Assembly (NCBI GenBank): GCA_017861415.1
Contig: JAGFXS010000038.1
Location: 1 to 10,680 of the forward strand
Direction of reading: 5' to 3'
Source of the DNA: Bacillota bacterium
GTDB lineage: Bacteria > Bacillota > Clostridia > Oscillospirales > Oscillospiraceae
DNA length: 10,680 bases
Numbering within the stretch: position 1 is the stretch's first letter; the number at the start of each line of letters is the position of its first letter. The notes beneath the pieces were generated by a model that was not told where the DNA came from, did no database searches, and saw nothing but the letters and a program-made list of their open reading frames with translations. Below are positions 1 through 6,838 of this stretch, one piece after another. A program made the position numbers and the translations under genes.

Positions 1-27
1 AATGTGCAGTTTCGACAAAAAAAGAGA

Positions 28-56
28 TTGACAACATTTGCCAAATGGTATATTCT
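28..56 (+). promoter_or_regulatory. Strong sigma-A-type promoter
   Basis: A perfect -35 box TTGACA (28-33) is followed by a 17-nt spacer and a -10 box TATTCT (51-56), five of six consensus bases. Transcription would start near 63. The only thing directly downstream is a pair of hairpins ending in an intrinsic terminator at 150, so this promoter drives either a short RNA or an attenuated leader for the MoxR gene. This is the best promoter match in the window. Box positions are read directly; activity is inferred. Confidence 0.7.
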
Positions 57-62
57 GTATAT

Positions 63-150
63 GGACAGCGGTGGTTGTCCGTCATGACATCGTTCATTCC
101 ATTCTCCTGCGTTTGGCGCCTTCATGTAACCATGAAGGCGCACTTTTTTT
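63..150 (+). ncRNA. Possible small RNA or attenuator leader (unassigned)
   Basis: The interval between the strong promoter at 28-56 and the terminator at 116-150 would give a transcript of about 85 nt. Its 5' end can fold into a hairpin (GGACA 63-67 with TGTCC 76-80, 8-nt loop) and its 3' end is the terminator stem. It matches no riboswitch or housekeeping RNA that I recognise. A 29-codon reading frame from ATG at 84 to TGA at 171 crosses it, but that frame has no good ribosome binding site and runs through the terminator, so a peptide is unlikely. The alternative is a transcription-attenuated leader of the ATPase gene. Boundaries are inferred from promoter and terminator only. Confidence 0.35.
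116..150 (+). terminator. Intrinsic terminator, perfect 11-bp stem
   Basis: GCGCCTTCATG (116-126) pairs perfectly with CATGAAGGCGC (131-141) across a TAAC loop, followed by AC and seven T residues (144-150). This is a textbook rho-independent terminator for + strand transcription. The opposite side of the stem lacks a T tract in the minus direction, so it is one-way. It lies between a promoter and the ATPase gene, hence may end a short RNA or act as an attenuator. Confidence 0.88.
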
Positions 151-169
151 GGGAAAGGAGGCGATGTAG

Positions 170-198
170 ATGACTTTTTGGGGAAGTTGTGATATACT
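170..198 (+). promoter_or_regulatory. Extended -10 promoter for the MoxR/VWA unit
   Basis: TATACT (193-198) is preceded by TGA at 190-192, giving an extended -10 box, with a weaker -35 ATGACT (170-175, four of six) at 17-nt spacing. Transcription would start near 205, downstream of the terminator at 116-150, letting the ATPase gene be expressed independently of the upstream unit. If used, this message excludes the possible start codon at 170 and supports translation from 269. Confidence 0.55.
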
Positions 199-268
199 AA
201 TAGGAAATGCTTTGAACTGCGAGGAATCGCGATGGTATCCAGGGGAGAGAAAGGACCGTGAACCAGGA

Positions 269-1102
269 ATGAATGAATTTAGGGGAAGTAATGCATATGT
301 TGTTTCAGAAGAGCTGCTACGGAGCGTGAATATAGCCATCGCCCTGCAAAAACCATTGCTCATTAAGGGCGAGCCGGGCACCGGAAAGACCATGCTGGCC
401 GAGGCCATCCGTGAAGCTCTGGATAAGAAACTGTTGATATGGAACATCAAATCCACAACCAAAGCCCAGGATGGGCTGTATGTATACGACACCGTCCAGC
501 GACTTTATGACAGCCAGTTTGGCGAGCAGGGCGTGGATAACATCGCCCAGTACATCAAGCTGGGCAAGCTGGGCGAGTCATTTTCCCAGGAGGAGCAGGT
601 AGTTCTCCTCATCGACGAGGTGGACAAGGCGGATCTAGAGTTCCCCAACGACCTTCTGTGGGAGCTGGACAAAATGGAGTTTTATATCCCCGAAACCCAG
701 GAGACAGTAAAGGCAAAGCATCGGCCCATCGTGGTGATTACCTCCAACGCAGAGAAGGAGCTGCCCGACGCTTTCCTGCGCCGCTGCATCTTCCACTATA
801 TCGCCTTCCCCGACCAGAAGATGATGCGGGAGATCATTCACGCCCACTACGGAGATTTGGAGGAGGCCCTTCTAGAGCAGGCCATCAAGGCATTCTACCA
901 GATCCGGGAGATGCCTAATATTGTGAAGAAACCCAGCACCTCGGAGCTGCTTGATTGGCTTCAGGCCCTTCAAATTGGCGGCGTGTCGCCGGAGCGCATC
1001 GTGGAGGAGCTGCCCTTTGCCGGAGTCCTTCTCAAAAAGACGGAGGATCTTACCGCCGTGGACAATCGAAAGACCCGCGGTCGGGGCGGCGTCCGCTGGT
1101 AA
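269..1102 (+). CDS. MoxR-type AAA+ ATPase
   Basis: This is a MoxR-family AAA+ ATPase of 277 residues, a cytosolic chaperone-like ATPase that acts with a VWA-domain partner on client proteins; the client here is unknown. Visible motifs are Walker A GEPGTGKT at 34-41, Walker B ending in LLIDE with D116-E117, sensor-1 asparagine N160 in ITSN, and the arginine pair R171-R172 in FLRRC. The start at 269 is chosen because the family begins with a short F-x-GS/T-x-x-YV segment just before the ATPase core. An in-frame ATG at 170 has a much better Shine-Dalgarno (AAAGGAGG, 154-161) and would add 33 residues. That stretch looks non-coding and contains a promoter. The site for 269 is weaker (AAAGGA, 250-255). 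The VWA gene follows after 12 nt, so co-transcription and a joint function are likely. Confidence 0.9.
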   Translation: MNEFRGSNAYVVSEELLRSVNIAIALQKPLLIKGEPGTGKTMLAEAIREALDKKLLIWNIKSTTKAQDGLYVYDTVQRLYDSQFGEQGVDNIAQYIKLGKLGESFSQEEQVVLLIDEVDKADLEFPNDLLWELDKMEFYIPETQETVKAKHRPIVVITSNAEKELPDAFLRRCIFHYIAFPDQKMMREIIHAHYGDLEEALLEQAIKAFYQIREMPNIVKKPSTSELLDWLQALQIGGVSPERIVEELPFAGVLLKKTEDLTAVDNRKTRGRGGVRW

Positions 1103-1114
1103 GGGGCGAGAGTC

Positions 1115-2311
1115 GTGTTTATCGGATTTTTTTACGCACTGCGAAGTGGTGGGTTGAAGATAAGCTTCAACGAGTGGATGTCCCTTATGGAGGCGCTGCA
1201 GAAAGGTCTGGCTAAGAACAGCCTTCTGGAGTTTTACTATCTTGCCCGGGCGGTGCTGGTGAAGACCGAGGCGGATTTCGACCGCTTTGATCAGGTGTTT
1301 CTGGATTACTTCAAGGGGATCAAAAGCGTGGAGGAGATTCCCCGGGAGTTCTACGATTGGCTGCAGGAGCCCAAGGAGATGAAGCCCTACGACAAGGCAG
1401 AGGTGGACGCCCGCACCAAGTTTGACCTGGATAAACTGTTGGAGATGCTAGAAGAACGTCTGGGCCAACAGAAGGGGCGGCACGACGGCGGCCAGTTCTG
1501 GGTGGGCACCGGAGGCACCTCGGTGCTGGGACATTCGGGCTATGCCGCCACCGGTATCCGTGTGGGAGGCGAGGGCGGACACAGAACCGCCCTTCAGGTG
1601 GCGGGCGACCGAGAGTACCGGGATTTTCGGGAGGATCTCACCCTGGATCTGCGAACCTTCCAGATGGCCTTCCGGCACCTGCGCCAGCAAACGGCCCAAT
1701 TGGAAGGACCGAAGGATCAATTAAATCTGGAGGAGACCATCGAAGAGACGGGGCGGAGCGGAGGCTACCTGCGCCTTGTGTTCGATCGGCCCCGGCAGAA
1801 CAATGTGAAGGTGCTGCTTCTCTTTGACTCCGGCGGTTCCATGATGCCCTACAGCCGGATTTGCAGCCAGCTGTTTCAGGCGGTGAATCAGGCGAACCAC
1901 TTTAAGGATCTCCACATTTACTACTTTCACAACTGTGTATATGAGGAACTTTATACCCTGCCCTCCTGTCGATATGACAGCGCTGTTTCCACTCAGTGGG
2001 TGCTGAACAACTTAGGCCAGGACTACAAGGTGATCTTCATCGGGGACGCGGCCATGGCGGACTCGGAGCTGTTTCACGAGGGCGGAAACATCCACTATGG
2101 GCGGTTCAATGAAGAGACAGGGATTTCCTGGCTCCTGCGGTTTAAGAGTCGGTTTCAGAAGCTGGTGTGGTTTAATCCCATCCCCAAGGAATATTGGCCC
2201 TATGATTATGGTGCCGTTACCATTGAGGCCATTGGACAGATTTTTCCCATGCATCACCTCTCTGCCGAGGGTTTGGCCCGGGGCCTCAAAGAGCTGATGC
2301 GTGCCCGCTGA
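1115..2311 (+). CDS. VWA-domain protein, CoxE-like, partner of the MoxR ATPase
   Basis: This 398-residue cytosolic protein starts at a GTG; AAGGGG at 1101-1106 is a plausible ribosome binding site, and the N-terminus MFIGFFYALR suits the family. It resembles the CoxE-like VWA proteins that pair with MoxR ATPases. The N-terminal third is helical. The middle has a glycine-rich segment with GTGGTS and IRVGGEGG that is typical of this group. The C-terminal third is a von Willebrand A fold. The metal site is DSGGS (D238 to S242), that is D-x-G-x-S rather than the classical D-x-S-x-S; from memory this variant is usual in the group, so it is not a sign of decay. No signal peptide or transmembrane segment is seen. 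Its substrate cannot be read from context, since neither CO-dehydrogenase nor methanol-dehydrogenase genes are nearby. A terminator follows. Confidence 0.88.
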   Translation: MFIGFFYALRSGGLKISFNEWMSLMEALQKGLAKNSLLEFYYLARAVLVKTEADFDRFDQVFLDYFKGIKSVEEIPREFYDWLQEPKEMKPYDKAEVDARTKFDLDKLLEMLEERLGQQKGRHDGGQFWVGTGGTSVLGHSGYAATGIRVGGEGGHRTALQVAGDREYRDFREDLTLDLRTFQMAFRHLRQQTAQLEGPKDQLNLEETIEETGRSGGYLRLVFDRPRQNNVKVLLLFDSGGSMMPYSRICSQLFQAVNQANHFKDLHIYYFHNCVYEELYTLPSCRYDSAVSTQWVLNNLGQDYKVIFIGDAAMADSELFHEGGNIHYGRFNEETGISWLLRFKSRFQKLVWFNPIPKEYWPYDYGAVTIEAIGQIFPMHHLSAEGLARGLKELMRAR

Positions 2312-2325
2312 CAAAGTCGGAGTCA

Positions 2326-2357
2326 GGGCCGGAGGAGTGGCTTCCTCCGGCCTTTCT
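2326..2357 (+). terminator. Intrinsic terminator after the MoxR/VWA unit
   Basis: GGCCGGAGGA (2327-2336) pairs perfectly with TCCTCCGGCC (2343-2352) across a 6-nt loop, followed by a short T-rich tail TTTCT (2353-2357). The stem is strong and GC-rich; the tail is modest. It lies 15 nt after the VWA stop codon and ahead of the promoter of the next gene, which fits the end of a transcription unit. Confidence 0.8.
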
Positions 2358-2406
2358 GCGGCCTAGCCCTTGGAGATGTTTTCTGCCAGGATAAGGCGGA
2401 GGAGCA

Positions 2407-2436
2407 TTGCCAGAGGTGCGGGAGATGTGGTATACT
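2407..2436 (+). promoter_or_regulatory. Promoter of the HAD phosphatase gene
   Basis: TTGCCA (2407-2412, five of six) and TATACT (2431-2436) are separated by 18 nt, with TGG directly before the -10 box giving an extended -10. Predicted transcription start is near 2443, leaving a leader of about 30 nt. The upstream terminator at 2326-2357 supports an independent unit. Confidence 0.7.
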
Positions 2437-2472
2437 GAAAGTATATGTGATAAAAAGGGAAGGGGTAGCGGT

Positions 2473-3303
2473 ATGAGTGTGCCCATAGGCATCATCGGAT
2501 TGGATCTGGACGGAACCCTGCTGAACAATGACAAACGGATTTCCCCCCGAACCATGGCGGCCCTAGAGGCTGCACAGGCCCAGGGGGTATATCTGGTTCC
2601 GGTAACGGGACGGCCCCACCTGGGGGTGCCCCGGCTGGTGCGGGAGCTGCCCTTTGTCCGCTATCTCATCTCCTGCAACGGGGCTGCCATCCGGGACAAC
2701 ATCACCGATGAATTCGTCCGGGAGCGAACCATTCCCCTCCCCCTGGCCCTGAAGCTGTTGGAGATTCTCCGGCGCCACGGCGCCCCTCATGAAGCCCTCT
2801 ATCGAGGTCAGGGCTATGGGGAGCCATGGGTATACCGGCAGATGATTGCCATGCATCCGGAAAACCTCTTTCTTCCTGCCTATATCCGGGATAGCAGGAA
2901 GACGGTGCACGACATGGCAGACTTTTTGGCGGATGGTCACGGGCCGGAGGAGCTATTCATCATGACCGAGAGTCGGGAACAGCGAGAGGAAATTGCACAG
3001 TCCCTGGCGGAGATCCAGGGGATCAGCGTAGTATTTCCTGCCGCCCGGGCGCTTGAGATTACTGCCGCCGGGGTGGATAAGGGAGAGGCACTCCTCTATC
3101 TGGCGGATTACCTTGGCGTCCATCCGGGCGGGGTGATGGCCGTGGGTGACAGTGGAAATGATCTGGCCATGCTCCGGGCAGCGGCCTTCCCGGTCGCCAT
3201 GGGGAACGCCGCTCCCAAGGTGAAGGCCATGTCCAAATTCATCACCGCAACCAACGAGGAGGATGGCGTAGGCCTTGCCATCGAGGAGTTTGTTCTGGGC
3301 TGA
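2473..3303 (+). CDS. Cof-type HAD-superfamily phosphatase
   Basis: This 276-residue cytosolic HAD hydrolase of the Cof/IIB type probably dephosphorylates small phosphorylated metabolites such as sugar phosphates or cofactor phosphates; the exact substrate cannot be predicted. Motif I is DLDGT with nucleophile D11 and acid/base D13. Motif II is VTGRP, motif III lysine is K203 in VDKGEAL, and motif IV is GDSGND with D226 and D230. The long insert between motifs II and III is the IIB cap domain. The length is normal and no motif is missing. The ATG at 2473 is chosen because AGGGG lies 7 nt upstream (2461-2465) and because the reading frame further upstream overlaps the promoter. It appears to be a single-gene unit, though no clear terminator is seen before the next gene. 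Confidence 0.92.
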   Translation: MSVPIGIIGLDLDGTLLNNDKRISPRTMAALEAAQAQGVYLVPVTGRPHLGVPRLVRELPFVRYLISCNGAAIRDNITDEFVRERTIPLPLALKLLEILRRHGAPHEALYRGQGYGEPWVYRQMIAMHPENLFLPAYIRDSRKTVHDMADFLADGHGPEELFIMTESREQREEIAQSLAEIQGISVVFPAARALEITAAGVDKGEALLYLADYLGVHPGGVMAVGDSGNDLAMLRAAAFPVAMGNAAPKVKAMSKFITATNEEDGVGLAIEEFVLG

Positions 3304-3358
3304 GGGAATGCCCGGAGTCCGATAGGAAACAACCTTTTTACGAGCGACGGAAATATGC

Positions 3359-3387
3359 GTGAAAACCTAGGGAAACTATGGTAGAAT
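3359..3387 (+). promoter_or_regulatory. Promoter of the HD hydrolase gene
   Basis: TAGAAT (3382-3387) is preceded by TGG (3379-3381), an extended -10 box. A partial -35 GTGAAA (3359-3364, four of six) lies 17 nt upstream. Transcription would start near 3394, giving a leader of about 60 nt. The 149-nt gap after the HAD gene contains no obvious terminator hairpin, so read-through from the HAD promoter is also possible. Confidence 0.55.
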
Positions 3388-3452
3388 GGCGGAAAGAGCA
3401 CTTTTTACATAAGTAGGAGGCTCAGGGTTACAGTATTGAGGGAGGCGGCGCC

Positions 3453-4037
3453 ATGTCCGGCAAGGAAGAATTTGTGCAAATCTACCGCAGCAATATTCAG
3501 CGTGAAGGGGCGGAGGCTTTGCTTGAGTATCTCCAGAACCGCAGCGACTTTTTCACGGCGCCGGCCTCGGCCCGCTACCACAGTGCTTACCCCGGCGGAC
3601 TGTGCGACCACAGCCTTCATGTCTATGATTGCCTGAAGGATTATATGGATAGGGAGCGGGTGCGAGATCTCTACGGGCTGGAGTACAGTGACGAGTCCAT
3701 CGCCATTGTGTCACTTCTCCACGACCTGTGCAAGATCGGCTGCTACAAGGCCAGCACCCGGAATGTGAAGGGAGAGGACGGACGCTGGCAGGCGGTACCT
3801 ACCTTTCACTTCGAGGATAGTCTCCCCTACGGGCACGGGGAGAAGTCCGTCTATATCATCAGCGGATTCATGCGCCTTTCCCGGGAGGAAGCCATGGCCA
3901 TCCGCTGGCACATGGGCTTTTCCGGTCCGGAAGATAACCGCATGGTAGGTCAAGCGCTTTCCAAATATCCCTTGGCCTTCGCCCTGTCCACGGCGGATAT
4001 GGAAGCCAGCTATTTCTTAGAGCAGGAGTCCGAATGA
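3453..4037 (+). CDS. HD-domain metal-dependent phosphohydrolase
   Basis: This 194-residue, apparently single-domain cytosolic HD-superfamily protein most resembles the HD part of YhaM-type 3'-5' exoribonucleases and the stand-alone HD hydrolases found in Clostridia and phages. Metal ligands can be followed through the chain: H53 in GLCDHSLHV, the H90-D91 pair in LLHDLCKIG, H128 in GHGEKS, H153 in IRWHMG and D182 in STADME. This fuller H-HD-H-H-D set suggests a two-metal site. No OB-fold nucleic-acid-binding domain precedes it, unlike YhaM, so RNA as the substrate is only a possibility; a nucleotide phosphohydrolase role is equally open. The start at 3453 has GGGAGG at 3440-3445. A second, better Shine-Dalgarno-like site (TAGGAGG, 3414-3420) lies further upstream without a standard start codon at proper spacing. 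Confidence 0.85.
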   Translation: MSGKEEFVQIYRSNIQREGAEALLEYLQNRSDFFTAPASARYHSAYPGGLCDHSLHVYDCLKDYMDRERVRDLYGLEYSDESIAIVSLLHDLCKIGCYKASTRNVKGEDGRWQAVPTFHFEDSLPYGHGEKSVYIISGFMRLSREEAMAIRWHMGFSGPEDNRMVGQALSKYPLAFALSTADMEASYFLEQESE

Positions 4038-4062
4038 CAAACGCCCGAAAGGCGTATAGTAT
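4034..4062 (+). promoter_or_regulatory. Possible promoter and structured leader of the helicase series
   Basis: ATGACA (4034-4039, five of six) with TAGTAT (4057-4062) at 17-nt spacing, or TATAGT (4055-4060) at 15 nt, could drive the helicase gene and those after it. The -35 box overlaps the stop codon of the HD gene. Three small inverted repeats lie in or just after it: ACGCC/GGCGT (4041-4055), the palindrome AGACGCGTCT (4070-4079) and ATGT/ACAT (4080-4089). The last two would sit at the very 5' end of the message. They may form RNA structure or an operator; which is not decidable here. Confidence 0.4.
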
Positions 4063-4113
4063 GAACAACAGACGCGTCTATGTACACATGGAAAGGAAGA
4101 CGAAACAATATCT

Positions 4114-5982
4114 ATGACTTTTGAATCTCTTGGCCTCACAGCGCCAATTCTTACAGCCCTGCAGGCCTGCGGCTACCGCAGCCCAACACCCATTCAGCTA
4201 AAGGCCATTCCCCCCGCGCTGGAGGGCAGGGATGTCCTGGGTGCCGCCCAGACGGGTACGGGGAAAACCTGTGCCTTTGGCGCGCCCATTCTCCAGCGTC
4301 TGGCCGCCGCCCCGAAAAAGGGGACTGCCGTCCGAGCATTGATTTTGACCCCCACCAGGGAGCTGGCCATTCAGATCGAAGAGAATATGAAGGCCTACAG
4401 CCGGGGCTTGCCCCTACGCACCGCAGTGATTTTCGGCGGCGTGGGTCAGAATCCACAGGTGGAGGCACTAAAGCGCGGTGTGCAGATCCTCACCGCCACC
4501 CCGGGCCGTCTCATGGATCTCCACGGTCAGGGGCTTGTGGATCTCTCCCAGGTGGAGATTTTCGTGCTGGACGAGGCCGACCGGATGCTGGACATGGGCT
4601 TTATCCATGACGTACGGCGGATCATCGCCCTACTCCCGAAGAAAAAGCAGACCCTGTTTTTCTCCGCCACTATGCCTCCGGAGATCATGGAGCTGGTGGA
4701 TCAGCTCATGGTGAACCCGGTAAAGGTGGCGGTGAATCCCGTATCCTCTCCGGTGGATATCATTGAGCAGAGGCTTTATCTCCTTGACCGAAAGAACAAA
4801 ACAAAGCTTCTCGCCTCCATCCTTCGGAAGGAGGGCATCAAAAACGCCTTGGTATTCACCCGCACCAAGCACGGAGCGGACAAAGTCACCCGGGAGCTTT
4901 CCAAAGAGGGGATCGAAGCTGCGGCTATTCATGGGAATAAGTCCCAGACCGCCCGTCAAGCCGCTCTAGGCCGCTTCAAGGATGGGGATCTTCAGGTGCT
5001 GGTGGCGACGGATATCGCTGCCCGAGGCCTAGACATTGAAGAACTCTCCCATGTGTTTAACTATAACCTGCCTGAGGTGCCCGAAACCTATATCCATCGG
5101 ATTGGGCGCACCGGACGGGCCGGCAACGGCGGCACGGCCATCTCCTTCTGTGACTTTTCCGAACAGCCCCTGCTCAAAGGGATTGAGGTCCTGATGGGCC
5201 GGAGTATTCCCCGGGTGGAGGGCCACCCCTATCCCATGGAGGTCTTTGAAGCGCCTAAAAAAGACGCAAAAGGGCGCATTGTCAATGAAGATGACGAGGA
5301 AGCCAGGTCTGCCGCCCGGGAAAGGCGCCGGGAGCAGCAGAGTGTCCGCAACAAGGGAGACAAAGGGACGAAGTCTCCCCAAGCTCCCACCGTCAGGGCG
5401 ACCGCGCCTTCTCCCGCACCTGCCGAAAAGAAGGCGCAGCCCCCGCGGGATAAGAATCGGCAGCAGCCCCGGAAAAAGCCGCAGCTGGGCAGCCTCAACA
5501 CCCTTCTAGAGAAGGAGTCGGAGATTGGTGCTGCGCCGCAGCCCTCCGCCGGCAACCGGCGCAACCCCTTAGACGGAGATGTGATTATGGACGCCACGGC
5601 GCGGCTATTGTCCACCCGGCGGTCGCTGCCCCCCTCGGTGATGGGAAATCGGGGACGGAATTCTGGAGGACAGGGGGAGAGTCGTCCTGCCGCGCCTTCC
5701 CGTGAGGAAGAGTCCGCACAGGAGCGGGGAAGGGGCAATCGCCGCAACCGCCGCCGTCCCGAGGCCAAGGCCGCCTCGCTGGTGGAGCCTGTCGTACGAG
5801 AAATTCCCGCGCCGCCCCAGAAGGCGAAAAAGGGCAAGGACGTGAACCCAGCCGCTTTCCAACATGAGAGCCGCCGGAGTGGCCGCCGCAAGGTGCCCCC
5901 CGTGGAAGGCCCAAAAAGCCGGCAAAAGGACTCCACAGAACAGCCCAGCCTGATGAAGCCCTTCTATATCGAACATGACTAA
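4114..5982 (+). CDS. DEAD-box ATP-dependent RNA helicase with long basic tail
   Basis: This 622-residue RNA helicase of the RhlE/CshA kind unwinds short RNA duplexes in ribosome assembly, mRNA decay or cold adaptation. All core motifs are present: the Q motif (PTPIQ, 24-28), motif I AQTGTGKT (45-52), PTRELA, TPGRL, DEAD (153-156), SAT (184-186), the [11 protein letters not shown] motif, and HRIGRTGR (328-335). The core ends near residue 370. The remaining roughly 240 residues are low-complexity and rich in Arg, Lys, Pro, Gln and Ala, likely disordered and RNA-binding, which is longer than in a minimal helicase core. The start at 4114 fits the family N-terminus, although the nearest Shine-Dalgarno (AAAGGAAG, 4092-4099) is rather far away at 14 nt. 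The next gene overlaps its end by 8 nt, so translation is probably coupled. Confidence 0.95.
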   Translation: MTFESLGLTAPILTALQACGYRSPTPIQLKAIPPALEGRDVLGAAQTGTGKTCAFGAPILQRLAAAPKKGTAVRALILTPTRELAIQIEENMKAYSRGLPLRTAVIFGGVGQNPQVEALKRGVQILTATPGRLMDLHGQGLVDLSQVEIFVLDEADRMLDMGFIHDVRRIIALLPKKKQTLFFSATMPPEIMELVDQLMVNPVKVAVNPVSSPVDIIEQRLYLLDRKNKTKLLASILRKEGIKNALVFTRTKHGADKVTRELSKEGIEAAAIHGNKSQTARQAALGRFKDGDLQVLVATDIAARGLDIEELSHVFNYNLPEVPETYIHRIGRTGRAGNGGTAISFCDFSEQPLLKGIEVLMGRSIPRVEGHPYPMEVFEAPKKDAKGRIVNEDDEEARSAARERRREQQSVRNKGDKGTKSPQAPTVRATAPSPAPAEKKAQPPRDKNRQQPRKKPQLGSLNTLLEKESEIGAAPQPSAGNRRNPLDGDVIMDATARLLSTRRSLPPSVMGNRGRNSGGQGESRPAAPSREEESAQERGRGNRRNRRRPEAKAASLVEPVVREIPAPPQKAKKGKDVNPAAFQHESRRSGRRKVPPVEGPKSRQKDSTEQPSLMKPFYIEHD

Positions 5983-6838
5983 GGGTCGCTACCAAAGTCC
6001 GAAGGGCAGGCGGCTGCGCCGCAGGCTGCTGATCTCGGTGTTTTTGGCAGCTTTCTTCTGGTGGGAGCAGAATGACCTAAGAACAGAGGTTATCGAGGTG
6101 GCGGGTGCTCCCGCTGCCTTCGACGGTTTCCGCATTGCCATTGTCTCTGATGTCCACGGCAAGGAGTTTGGCCCGGATAATCAAAGGCTGCTGGAGCGAA
6201 TCGCAGAGCTGGAGCCTAATATGATAGCTCTCACCGGCGACCTTGTCCACAGCCGGGAGCAGCTTCCTATGATCGAGCCGCTGGCCCGTGAGCTTGCGGA
6301 GATCGCTCCCACCTATTACATCACCGGAAACCACGAATGGGCGGCCCATTGTGTAAACGAAGTGAAGGGCATCCTCAAAGACTGCGGTGTGCGGGTACTC
6401 TCCAACGAGTACGAGATGCTGGAGCGGGATGGGGATAAGCTGGCCATTCTGGGTGCCGAGGACTTAAACGGCCTGGCAGGCCAGAAAACCATTGGGGAGC
6501 TGGCGGACGAAGTGCGCTGGGCAGAAGGGGAGAATACCTATCTGCTTCTGCTCTCTCACCGGAACAATCGCTATAAGACATATCAGGAGGCCGGGGTGGA
6601 TCTCACCCTGTCCGGGCATGCCCATGGCGGAATCATCCGCCTACCGGGCACCGACGGCCTGATTGGACACAAGGGGTTTTTCCCCAAATACACCTCCGGG
6701 CGCTATGATCTCAGCTATGGTCAGATGGTAGTATCTCGGGGACTGGGAAGCAAGCCTCCCCTGTATCGGCTCTTCAATCACCCGCATCTGCCTCTGGTGA
6801 TCTTGAAAGCCCAGGGGGAAGGGGGTACACAGCCATGA
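5975..6838 (+). CDS. Membrane-anchored calcineurin-like metallophosphoesterase
   Basis: This 287-residue metallophosphoesterase resembles the YkuE/YaeI group, for which lipid-linked or other pyrophosphate and phosphodiester substrates have been proposed; the actual substrate is unknown. A short basic N-terminus (KGRRLRRR) precedes one hydrophobic segment at about 18-30, so it is probably a membrane-anchored protein. Which side of the membrane the catalytic domain faces is not certain, but the basic N-terminus suggests the inside, with the domain outside. Metal-site motifs are complete: D59-x-H61 in SDVHG, D89 in TGDLV, N119-H120 in GNHE, H195 in LSHR, and H215-x-H217 in SGHAHGG. Its ATG overlaps the helicase gene by 8 nt (ATGACTAA) and there is no good Shine-Dalgarno, indicating translational coupling. 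Its stop overlaps the mnmG start by 4 nt. Confidence 0.88.
   Translation: MTKGRYQSPKGRRLRRRLLISVFLAAFFWWEQNDLRTEVIEVAGAPAAFDGFRIAIVSDVHGKEFGPDNQRLLERIAELEPNMIALTGDLVHSREQLPMIEPLARELAEIAPTYYITGNHEWAAHCVNEVKGILKDCGVRVLSNEYEMLERDGDKLAILGAEDLNGLAGQKTIGELADEVRWAEGENTYLLLLSHRNNRYKTYQEAGVDLTLSGHAHGGIIRLPGTDGLIGHKGFFPKYTSGRYDLSYGQMVVSRGLGSKPPLYRLFNHPHLPLVILKAQGEGGTQP

Noticed and set aside
84..173. 29-codon leader peptide frame from ATG 84
   Set aside because: It lacks a ribosome binding site, shows no run of regulatory codons, and crosses the terminator stem and T tract.
94..492. Minus-strand open frame of 132 codons across the leader and the 5' end of the ATPase gene
   Set aside because: Most of it is the antisense of the Walker A region of the ATPase, it crosses the terminator, and it resembles no protein family.
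3435..3452. Upstream ATT start for the HD hydrolase, served by TAGGAGG at 3414-3420
   Set aside because: ATT is a very rare start, spacing is 14 nt, and the ATG at 3453 has its own good ribosome binding site.
5229..5936. Minus-strand open frame of 235 codons opposite the helicase tail
   Set aside because: It is rich in Arg, Ser and Gly, as expected from the antisense of GC-rich low-complexity coding sequence, and the sense strand is a convincing helicase.
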